Source of the DNA: Myxococcales bacterium | GTDB taxonomy: Bacteria > Myxococcota > Polyangia > Fen-1088 | DNA length: 10,504 nt | NCBI GenBank assembly: GCA_003155465.1 | Contig: PMCR01000146.1 | Location: 1 to 10,504, forward strand | Direction: 5' to 3' | Shown here: positions 1 through 5,737 of the stretch, one piece after another | Position numbering within the stretch: the stretch's first letter is position 1 | Layout: every line of letters begins with the position of its first letter | Translations under genes and position numbers: made by a program | Notes under the pieces: generated by a model | Seen by the model: the letters and a program-made list of their open reading frames with translations, nothing else | Databases searched by the model: none | What the model was told of the DNA's origin: nothing

Positions 1-1
1 T

Positions 2-616
2 TTTGACGAGCTGAAGGGGAAACAGCGCCTCCGCATCAAGGCCCCTATCGAAACCCGCCACCTCCGGGTGTCGCTGGAGATCAGCAAGGCTGCCTCCGTC
101 ATCCAGGGCCAGACCATCGCTGCCGACCATCTGGTTCTGCGCATCGAGAACCGGACGCCTCTCTATCTCGCGTACCGCATCCAGACCAGCGTGGCGGACA
201 AGCGCAGGTGCTCGAACAAGGGCGAGATCCCGCACAACGCCATGGCTATCGGGCCGAACCAGACCATCCTGCGAACCGAATGTCTGTATCGCAAGGAGGA
301 GATTGTCGACGCAAACCGCATCGAGGTGGTGGAGATGCCGGCGCTGTCCGCCTTCTACGTGTCACGTCTTCCGCCCAACGCGACTCTGTACGACCCACGC
401 ACCTTCTCCGGTCATGTGGGATTTCGCGGCCGTGACGGATGCCAGCAGACCTTCTCGTGGCACGAGATCAAGGAAGGCGTGGACCAGAAGAAGTTCGAAT
501 GGCGGGACGTCATCGATTTCTACGCCCGCCACAACTGCAGCGAGTACTCGTTCTTCAAGACCTATCGCTACCGAACCGACACCAACGCACCCCTGCCTGC
601 GCGCCCTCTCGACTAA
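2..616 (+). CDS. Hypothetical protein, 3' part (5' end outside window)
   Basis: The reading frame is open from the first bases of the window to the TAA at 614-616, so the gene begins upstream and only its last 204 residues are visible. The GTG at 68 is probably an internal valine, because the frame before it is open and continues the same kind of sequence. I do not recognise the family. The visible part is soluble, with alternating short hydrophobic stretches typical of beta structure (for example LVLRIENRTPLYLAYRI, about residues 44-60). It has four cysteines (about C70, C94, C147 and C179 of the visible part), which could form two disulfides if the protein is exported. The C-terminus is rich in aromatic residues (CSEYSFFKTYRYR). 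It lies 36 bp upstream of the IHF-like gene on the same strand, so the two could share a transcript. The missing N-terminus prevents any call on a signal peptide. No function is assigned. Confidence 0.8.
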   Translation, partial: FDELKGKQRLRIKAPIETRHLRVSLEISKAASVIQGQTIAADHLVLRIENRTPLYLAYRIQTSVADKRRCSNKGEIPHNAMAIGPNQTILRTECLYRKEEIVDANRIEVVEMPALSAFYVSRLPPNATLYDPRTFSGHVGFRGRDGCQQTFSWHEIKEGVDQKKFEWRDVIDFYARHNCSEYSFFKTYRYRTDTNAPLPARPLD

Positions 617-628
617 AAGCGCGCTTTT
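615..628. other. Perfect 14-bp palindrome between two plus-strand genes
   Basis: AAAAGCGCGCTTTT reads the same on both strands. It begins inside the TAA stop codon of the upstream gene and ends 24 bp before the IHF-like start codon. As RNA it could fold into a short A/T-flanked stem with a CGCG loop ending in four U residues, so it might be a weak terminator. As DNA it could be a dimeric repressor site. Nothing in the sequence decides between these. Confidence 0.35.
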
Positions 629-652
629 GGTTAGATTACAGATCCTGTGACC

Positions 653-979
653 ATGACCAAGGCCGACCTCATTGCCGTCATCGCCGAGAAGCTCAAGTTC
701 CCTTGGGCGCGCGCGGAGCTGCTGGTCGATCAGATCTTCTCGTCCATGTCGGACGCCCTCACGCGCGGCGAAGGAATCGAGATCCGAGGTTTTGGCAGCT
801 TCACCGTGCGCCAGTACCGCGCCTACGATGGTCGCAACCCGCGCACCGGGTCCACCGTCCACGTCAAGCCCAAGCGTCTGGCCTTCTTCAAAGTGGGCAA
901 GGAGCTGCGCGAGCGGGTGAACGATGGACGAGGTCCGACCAAAACGCCAGCGGCGGCCGAACCGGCGAAGTTGGCGTAG
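653..979 (+). CDS. HU/IHF family DNA-bending protein, IHF-beta-like
   Basis: A small nucleoid protein of 108 residues from the ATG at 653; it should bind DNA as a dimer and bend it sharply. The whole HU/IHF fold is present: an N-terminal helical part starting MTKADLIAVIAEKL, the core strand IEIRGFGSF (residues 42-50), the DNA-binding arm with GRNPRTG (60-66), whose P63 matches the intercalating proline, and the closing FFKVGKELRERVN (78-90). IEIRGFGSF and the GKELRER ending favour the IHF-beta (ihfB/himD) branch over HU. I chose the ATG because family members begin MTK; a GTG two codons earlier (647) is possible. Neither start has a clear Shine-Dalgarno sequence. Residues 91-108 form an Ala/Pro/Lys-rich tail beyond the usual end of IHF-beta. 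The IHF-alpha partner is not in the window; the protein may act as a homodimer or pair with a subunit encoded elsewhere. Confidence 0.93.
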   Translation: MTKADLIAVIAEKLKFPWARAELLVDQIFSSMSDALTRGEGIEIRGFGSFTVRQYRAYDGRNPRTGSTVHVKPKRLAFFKVGKELRERVNDGRGPTKTPAAAEPAKLA

Positions 980-981
980 GC

Positions 982-1075
982 CCGCCTTTCGGCGGCGGAG
1001 CCGGTGGCCGGAAACGGTCCCGGATCCGGAGCCGGATCCAGCCACACGCCACCGGTCCCGGAACCGGCACCGGTC
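982..1075. repeat. CCGG-rich spacer between convergent genes, possible two-way terminator
   Basis: The gap between the stop codons of the IHF-like gene (979) and the minus-strand phosphotransferase gene (1093) is filled with short GC palindromes. A 5-bp stem, CCGCC-TTTC-GGCGG, sits at 982-995. It is followed by many copies of CCGG spaced by two to a few bases, including the perfect palindrome CCGGATCCGG at 1020-1029. CCGGTGGCCGG (1001-1011) can pair with CCGGCACCGG (1064-1073), apart from one bulge, to close a larger stem. Transcription converges here, so a bidirectional structure acting as a terminator or transcription barrier is plausible, but there is no T-tract on either side. Confidence 0.4.
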
Positions 1076-1092
1076 TTCCAGCGGGAGTGCGC

Positions 1093-3381
1093 CTACCCCA
1101 ACCTGACCACCAGCCCACGGTCAGCGTCGACCAGCACCAGATCGCCTTCACGGAATACCCGGCACGCACCGGCCGCGCCGACCACCGCGGGCAAGCGCCG
1201 CTCGCGCGCCTGGGTGGCCACATGGTCGAGCGGCCCGCCAGTTTCAGTCACAAGCGCGGCCGCGACCAGCAAGGGCAGCTCGCTGGGCAGCAAGGTCGGC
1301 GCCAGAAGAATCTGCTCCGGCGCCGGGCGCGGGCTGGCAGGCCGGTGCAGGACCACGTGCCCAAGCGCCCGTCCGCCTATGCCCACTCCTTTCACTGACA
1401 CCGTGTCGCGCGCTGCCTGCGCAGGGGGCGGATCGCGGCAGGCGGCCTCCCACGCCGCGCGGCCGGATGCGGCCTGCATCGCCAGAGAGGCGGCCGGCGG
1501 TACTCCTGCGGCCAAGGTTCGTACAAGCGGCAGGGGCAAGAAGAACACGTCGCCAGGGTCCGACAGCGCGCCCCTCCTGCCCAGGCTCTCGCCCAGGTGC
1601 ACCAGGGCACAGCGAAGCGCAGCCTGCACCCGAGCGTAGAGCCAGTCGTCGTCCTCGCCCAACCCGGCAGCCTGTCGGGCCAGCCGCAAGAGACGGCGCC
1701 ATTCCTCGCGCCGAGCCGGTGCGATCTGCTTTTCGACCTGCTCGAATGTCTGCTCCTCATGCACCACCGCCGTGGGCGCGTCGGGGCCGTGGTCTTCGCC
1801 GCCCGTTAGAGCAGATCGGAATATCCCGGGCCAGCGCTGCTCGGCCGACGTGAGCGTGAGCGGTAGCGTGGGCGGTAGCGACCAGCGTGTGGCGGCCTGC
1901 GTGGGCGATTTGCGGAAGCGTGTGCCGCCCGCGGATTCCTTTCCGCCTCCCGCGCCCCGCGCACGAACTCGCTCACGCCCACTCCCACGCGACCCGCGAT
2001 CCGCAGGCCGGCCTTTCGGGCGGGGCGGAGTTTCCTGACAGGCTCCCGCTAGTGCTTCGGGGATCTCGCGGCAAGTGGGGACCGCGACATCCCACACCGG
2101 CGTCTCGTCGCCAAAGAGCTCAAGGTAGCGATCTCGCGCTCGCGCGCGCTCTCCCGCGTCCCTGGCTACCTGCAGCTCTGCCGCCCGCTGACGGCGCTCG
2201 CTGGCCATGGATTTCACGCCGGCAAGGAGCTCGCCCAGTGCAGGCACCGCCGAGGGCGCTGCTTGGCGCACAAACTCCTCCAGGTTCGCGCGCGCCGCAC
2301 GCAGCGCGGGCTGGATCATTCCGAAGATCGGCTCCTCGACCGCAAGAAGAAAATCGAGTGCTTCTTCCAGCACCGGCTGGTCGCCCAGCGTGGCCAAACG
2401 CGACTCGACCTCGGCGCGCAGGGCGGCGAAGCACGCGGGCGCCTCCTCGACCGAGCCCGGCACCGGCCCGGGCCGCGCGTCGGGTGCATAGAACAGGTAC
2501 TGCCCCAGCACCCGCTGGCGGATGCCAATGCGGCAGCGTTCGTCGACCAGGGCGATCAGGCCGGCGTGCACAGGCGAGAGCGGCAAGGGATTGTGCGCCT
2601 GATCCCATTGCCAGAGCGCTTTGGACTCCCCCGCCGCTTCCAAGTCATCCCAGCCGCGCCAGGGGGCTGGCGTAGGGGGCGGCTCATAGGGTCGCATCTG
2701 CAGGAACACTAGGTTCTCGTTCTTCACCACCCATTCCACCTCGACGGCGCCCTGGGTTTGCACGAGCGTACGCAGGGCATTGCGCAGACGGGTCGCTGCT
2801 GGGGCTGCCAAAGTTCCGGCCCTCACCTGGATGATCGGATCGTCGACCTGTGCGGGCATGCAGGCAGCGCTTCCCACGGCCTCGCCGCGAACAAAGGGAT
2901 GCAGCAGGACCGAGAGGGGCGGCGCCGCCGGTCGCAACCCATGGGCCAGGGCATAGGCCACGGCACCAGCGGACAAGGCAGAAGCGAGTACCTGGCGGAT
3001 GGCTGTCTCAACCTCATCGGCGCGCACCCCCACCCGCGATTCGTAGACGCCCGCCCCCAAGCTTCCGGCGACGTCCTCGCTGGCAAACGACGACCGCACG
3101 GACCACAGAGTGTCCCGCGAAAGCCGCTCGGCCAGCTCCCGGGAAAAGCCTGCCGGGAGCGGCGCCGCGATCAGCTCGGCCCCGGCGCGGTCCAAGGCGG
3201 CGAGTGCCGCGTCGTCGATCCTCTCGGGCAGCGACAGAGATGGACCGATCGCGCGGAAAAGCTCGTCCGTAATCGCGAATCCCGCCGGCGTGGCCAGTCC
3301 CGCAGCCGACAGCCGCGCCAGCGAGCGGGCCTTGCCGCCCAGCCGCGCGTCGGTGCCGTTCAGCTCTGCGAAGAAGCTCAT
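1093..3381 (-). CDS. PEP-synthase-like phosphotransferase (ATP-grasp plus C-terminal phosphohistidine domain, no PEP barrel)
   Basis: A 762-residue protein. Residues 1-235 match the PPDK/PEP-synthase ATP-binding domain: GGKARSLARL (15-24), WSVRSSFASED (93-103) with the phosphate-binding arginine region, and a closing EWVVKNENLVFLQMRP (216-231). Residues 240-650 form a mostly helical middle part that starts with NPLPLSP (264-270) and later has SDPGDVFFLPL (607-617). Residues 665-762 are the swivelling PEP-utiliser mobile domain; TGGPLDHVATQAR places the phosphorylated histidine at H720, followed by PAVVG. The C-terminal PEP-binding TIM barrel of real PEP synthase or PPDK is absent. The order ATP domain, middle, His domain is that of rifampin phosphotransferase, so the enzyme should move a phosphate from ATP through His to an unknown acceptor. 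The start is the ATG at 3381, which overlaps the upstream stop as ATGA; a TTG at 3486 would run back through the neighbour. Residues 449-515 are low-complexity and look inserted. Confidence 0.85.
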   Translation of the reverse strand: MSFFAELNGTDARLGGKARSLARLSAAGLATPAGFAITDELFRAIGPSLSLPERIDDAALAALDRAGAELIAAPLPAGFSRELAERLSRDTLWSVRSSFASEDVAGSLGAGVYESRVGVRADEVETAIRQVLASALSAGAVAYALAHGLRPAAPPLSVLLHPFVRGEAVGSAACMPAQVDDPIIQVRAGTLAAPAATRLRNALRTLVQTQGAVEVEWVVKNENLVFLQMRPYEPPPTPAPWRGWDDLEAAGESKALWQWDQAHNPLPLSPVHAGLIALVDERCRIGIRQRVLGQYLFYAPDARPGPVPGSVEEAPACFAALRAEVESRLATLGDQPVLEEALDFLLAVEEPIFGMIQPALRAARANLEEFVRQAAPSAVPALGELLAGVKSMASERRQRAAELQVARDAGERARARDRYLELFGDETPVWDVAVPTCREIPEALAGACQETPPRPKGRPADRGSRGSGRERVRARGAGGGKESAGGTRFRKSPTQAATRWSLPPTLPLTLTSAEQRWPGIFRSALTGGEDHGPDAPTAVVHEEQTFEQVEKQIAPARREEWRRLLRLARQAAGLGEDDDWLYARVQAALRCALVHLGESLGRRGALSDPGDVFFLPLPLVRTLAAGVPPAASLAMQAASGRAAWEAACRDPPPAQAARDTVSVKGVGIGGRALGHVVLHRPASPRPAPEQILLAPTLLPSELPLLVAAALVTETGGPLDHVATQARERRLPAVVGAAGACRVFREGDLVLVDADRGLVVRLG
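1850..2030. repeat. Hexamer-repeat and inverted-repeat segment inside the phosphotransferase gene
   Basis: On the plus strand, 1850-1879 is five tandem imperfect hexamers (GTGAGC, GTGAGC, GGTAGC, GTGGGC, GGTAGC). A second hexamer-like tract at 1971-1988 (GCTCAC GCCCAC TCCCAC) is roughly its reverse complement, so the two tracts form an imperfect inverted repeat about 90 bp apart. Between them is a stem, GCGGA-6 nt-TCCGC (1931-1946), and beyond them a GC-rich palindromic stretch (2001-2030). The protein encoded across this segment (about residues 449-515) is Arg/Gly/Pro-rich and unlike the domains on either side, yet the frame stays open. This suggests a repeat element inserted or expanded in frame. 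Confidence 0.5.
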
Positions 3382-3701
3382 TGCGGCCCTGCAGCGGACG
3401 AGCGGGCTGGCCAATCGTCGGTACGAAATGGCGCCGCCGGCAGATCGGATTGGTTGCGCAGAGTGTTCGGGGGATCGTTGGCCCAACCATAGCGGACTGC
3501 CACCGGCTCCCGTACGTCCGGGCTCGCGACGATGACCGAGTCACCCTCGATGCGCGCATCGGCCCAGTGCCAGACGCGGTCGGCCCCTGCCAGCATGAAA
3601 CCCTTCGGGGATGCTCCGTCGACGGTGAGCAGACCGCTTGTGGCGTTGGCAAAGCTGACCCTGATGGCGCCGGCCGCGCAGAGTGCGATCGCTCGATTCA
3701 T
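3378..3701 (-). CDS. Orphan C-terminal segment of a sialate O-acetylesterase-like protein
   Basis: This 107-residue protein resembles only the last part of sialate O-acetylesterases (SASA family, usually about 450-650 residues). Matching features are GFMLAGADRVWHWADARI (34-51), VAVRYGWAND (67-76) and LPAAPFRTDDW (87-97), the characteristic ending of that family. The SGNH-type catalytic core is missing, so esterase activity is not expected. It could be the remnant of a decayed gene or a domain kept for binding. Signs that it is translated: GAGGG lies 9 nt before the ATG, the HIT gene ends only 16 nt upstream, and its TGA overlaps the ATG of the downstream phosphotransferase gene (ATGA), implying translational coupling. 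No signal peptide is evident, although the parent family is commonly exported. The family assignment comes from remembered motifs and is fairly strong; the function is unknown. Confidence 0.7.
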   Translation of the reverse strand: MNRAIALCAAGAIRVSFANATSGLLTVDGASPKGFMLAGADRVWHWADARIEGDSVIVASPDVREPVAVRYGWANDPPNTLRNQSDLPAAPFRTDDWPARSSAAGPQ

Positions 3702-3717
3702 TGCAGGTTGCCCTCGA

Positions 3718-4143
3718 TCAGAGCGCGGCCTTGAGCGCCCTGATGGTGCCAGCGTATTCGGCGTCGGAAAGCAGCTTCTTGTTGGCCGGCATCATCTCGA
3801 AGGTCGTTCCGAAGCTGGGGCCGTCCCTGTATTTCGGCACCAGGTGGAAATGCAGGTGCGGCAACTTGTCGGAGTAGGCGCCGTAGTTGATCTTGGTGGC
3901 AGCAAAGGCGGTCTTGATGGCCCTGGCCGCGCGCGCGACGTCTCTTGTGTAGAGCGCAAGCTCCGCTTCTGGCAGTTCAAAGAGTTCGTTGACGTGTCCG
4001 CGGTACGCGACCACGCACCGGCCGGGGTGAGTTTGCTCTTTGAACAGGTAGAGGGTCGAAACGCTCAGCGACGCAGTCTCGATCATGAGGTCGTGCAGGC
4101 GTTGGTCTTTGCGGCAATAGAAGCAATCAGGAAGTTCGCTCAT
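3718..4143 (-). CDS. HIT-family protein (histidine triad nucleotide hydrolase/transferase-like)
   Basis: A small cytoplasmic protein of 141 residues with the histidine triad HLHFHLVPKY; the three histidines are H96, H98 and H100, and H98 is the expected nucleophile that takes up a nucleotidyl group. Family members hydrolyse or transfer nucleoside monophosphates from dinucleoside polyphosphates, nucleoside phosphoramidates or related substrates; the substrate here cannot be read from sequence. An N-terminal CFYC pair (C7, C10) resembles the metal-binding cysteines of some HIT proteins. The typical GHVNELFEL segment precedes the triad by about 40 residues. I chose the ATG at 4143 (MSELPDCFYC). 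A TTG at 4158 would add five residues, and neither has a good Shine-Dalgarno sequence. It is the first gene of a minus-strand cluster, 16 nt ahead of the esterase-tail gene and about 127 bp after nuoN. Confidence 0.93.
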   Translation of the reverse strand: MSELPDCFYCRKDQRLHDLMIETASLSVSTLYLFKEQTHPGRCVVAYRGHVNELFELPEAELALYTRDVARAARAIKTAFAATKINYGAYSDKLPHLHFHLVPKYRDGPSFGTTFEMMPANKKLLSDAEYAGTIRALKAAL

Positions 4144-4270
4144 GGCGGGTTGGCTCAAGGGTTCTGAACGGCAATCGCCCAGATGGATTTCAAGTCATGA
4201 ATCGAATGGTGCAGGCCATTCTACCCCATCGCGCCCTCGCTAGGATCAAGCCGGGAATGAACCACCTTCT
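4144..4270 (-). promoter_or_regulatory. Gap between nuoN and the HIT gene; possible promoter
   Basis: This is the only non-coding gap of note on the minus strand. A TAGAAT hexamer (minus strand, 4218-4223) resembles a -10 box, with TTGATC (4244-4249) upstream as a possible -35. The 20-bp spacing is longer than ideal. If used, the leader to the HIT ATG would be about 70 nt. I see no convincing terminator after nuoN, so read-through from the nuo operon is also possible. Confidence 0.25.
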
Positions 4271-5737
4271 TCACCACCGCGTAACGAGTCCCCCTGCCGC
4301 CAGTTCAATCACCGGACCTGGCACCAAGCCGAGCGCCAGCACCAGGACCACGGTTGCCACCAGCACAACCGCCATGCCCGCCGACGGGAACGGCTGCCAC
4401 GGCCGCACCGGTTCGCGAAAGTACATGGCGACCACGATGCGCAGATAGTAAAAGACACTCACCACGCTGTTGAGCACGGCCGCCACCACCAGCCAGGCCA
4501 GATCCGGGCTCTGCATGGCTGCCCGGAACAGATAGAACTTGCCGAAGAAGCCGCCGGTGGGCGGCACCCCCGCCAGTGACAGCAAGAGCACAGTCATGGC
4601 CAAGGCCACGGCCGGCCGCGTGCGCGCCAGCCCGGCCCAATCGCGTACCAGAAGACGTTCATCATCGCGCCGGCCCACCCAAGCCACCACGGCAAAGACT
4701 CCCAAAGTGGTGAAGGCGTACGCGGCCAGATACACCAACACCGCGGGCTGCGCGCCGTCCACTTTCTGGCCCAAAGCAACCAGCCCTATCAACAGATAGC
4801 CGGCGTGGGCGATGGACGAGTACGCCAGCATGCGCTTGACGTTTTCCTGGCGAAGGGCAGCCAGGTTCCCCCAGGTCATGGTCAGGAACGCCACCCCGCC
4901 GAGAACGCGTACCCAGCCCGCGTGGCCCAGTGCCACCCCCGGGTCATTGAAGACCGCGCCCAGCAGGCGCACAAGACCGCCCACCGCCGCCACCTTGATC
5001 CCGGCCGCCATGAGACCAGTCACCGGCGTGGGCGCACCTTCGTAGGCATCGGGCGCCCACATGTGAAAAGGCACAGCCGCGATCTTGAACAGCATGCCAG
5101 TGAGCAGGAAGTACACGCCGATGATGAACAACGGATTGCCGGCTGCCCGGCCTGCGTGTGCCGCGATCCCGGCGTACGACATCTCGCCGCCAGCGGTGCC
5201 ATAGACCAGGGCCGTGCCGTAGACCAGGAACCCGGCAGCGAACGCGCCCAGCAGCAAGTACTTGAGCGCGCCCTCGGCCCCGGCAGGCTGCCGGCGCCAG
5301 CTTGCCACCAGGAGATAGGCGGCCAGTGACATGGTCTCGATACCGACGAGCAGCGAAAGCAAGTGCGTGGCGTGGACCACGGTGATCATGCCGGCCGTGG
5401 CAAAGAGTACCAGGGCATGGGACTCGCCGTGCTCGAAGTCGTGTTCGCGCATGAAGGGCGCCGCAACCAGCAGGGTCACGAGCGCGGTGGCGATCAACAC
5501 GGCGTCGAGGAAAAGCGACATCCGATCCACGACCCACATGCCGGCCCAAATTGGCTGGCCGGATTCGGCTCCTGTCCATTGGCCCGCGACCGCGGCCAGG
5601 GCCGCCAGGCAGCCGAGCTGCGCCAGCCTTAGCGCGGGCTCGCGTCCTTTGTTGAACGTGTCCAGCAGCAACGCCAGGCAGCCCGCGCCCGAGATCAGCA
5701 GCAGCGGGGCCAAGGCCGTGATCTCAGCTACGGTCAT
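4271..5737 (-). CDS. nuoN: NADH-quinone oxidoreductase subunit N
   Basis: A 488-residue polytopic membrane protein, one of three antiporter-like proton-pumping subunits of respiratory complex I; it sits next to NuoK in the membrane arm. About 14 hydrophobic helices can be followed. The charged residues of the proton channel are present: E134 in the fifth-helix motif VGIETMSLAAYL, K218 in FKIAAVPFHMWAPDAYEGAPTP (broken helix 7 and its loop), K248 in GLMAAGIKVA, and K400 in GGFFGKFYLF (helix 12). The length is close to that of E. coli NuoN (about 485). The start ATG at 5737 overlaps the nuoM stop by one base (TGATG), and GAGG lies 8 nt upstream inside nuoM, so translation is coupled. It is the last nuo gene here; about 127 bp without a gene follow. 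Confidence 0.97.
   Translation of the reverse strand: MTVAEITALAPLLLISGAGCLALLLDTFNKGREPALRLAQLGCLAALAAVAGQWTGAESGQPIWAGMWVVDRMSLFLDAVLIATALVTLLVAAPFMREHDFEHGESHALVLFATAGMITVVHATHLLSLLVGIETMSLAAYLLVASWRRQPAGAEGALKYLLLGAFAAGFLVYGTALVYGTAGGEMSYAGIAAHAGRAAGNPLFIIGVYFLLTGMLFKIAAVPFHMWAPDAYEGAPTPVTGLMAAGIKVAAVGGLVRLLGAVFNDPGVALGHAGWVRVLGGVAFLTMTWGNLAALRQENVKRMLAYSSIAHAGYLLIGLVALGQKVDGAQPAVLVYLAAYAFTTLGVFAVVAWVGRRDDERLLVRDWAGLARTRPAVALAMTVLLLSLAGVPPTGGFFGKFYLFRAAMQSPDLAWLVVAAVLNSVVSVFYYLRIVVAMYFREPVRPWQPFPSAGMAVVLVATVVLVLALGLVPGPVIELAAGGLVTRW

Noticed and set aside
68..70. GTG at 68 as the start of the first gene
   Set aside because: The frame is open to the window edge, with protein-like sequence before it and no Shine-Dalgarno sequence, so the valine is internal.
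439..1398. 319-codon plus-strand open frame across three other genes
   Set aside because: It crosses the end of the first gene, the whole IHF-like gene and the antisense of the phosphotransferase, with Arg/Gly-rich low-complexity content. It is a GC-driven spurious frame.
2001..2030. GC-rich stem near 2001-2030 as a terminator
   Set aside because: It lies inside an open coding frame and has no T-tract; it is better explained as part of the repeat-rich insert.
1887..2675. Antisense plus-strand open frames within the phosphotransferase gene
   Set aside because: The composition is Arg/Ala/Pro-rich without any domain, while the minus-strand frame has recognisable PPDK-type motifs on both sides.
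1093..3381. Calling the gene ppsA (PEP synthase) or ppdK
   Set aside because: The C-terminal PEP-binding barrel is missing and the phosphohistidine domain ends the protein, so neither reaction is supported.
3382..3486. TTG start at 3486 giving a 797-residue phosphotransferase
   Set aside because: The added residues overlap the esterase-tail gene and do not resemble the family; the ATG at 3381 gives MSFFAELNG directly before the GGKA motif and forms an ATGA coupling.
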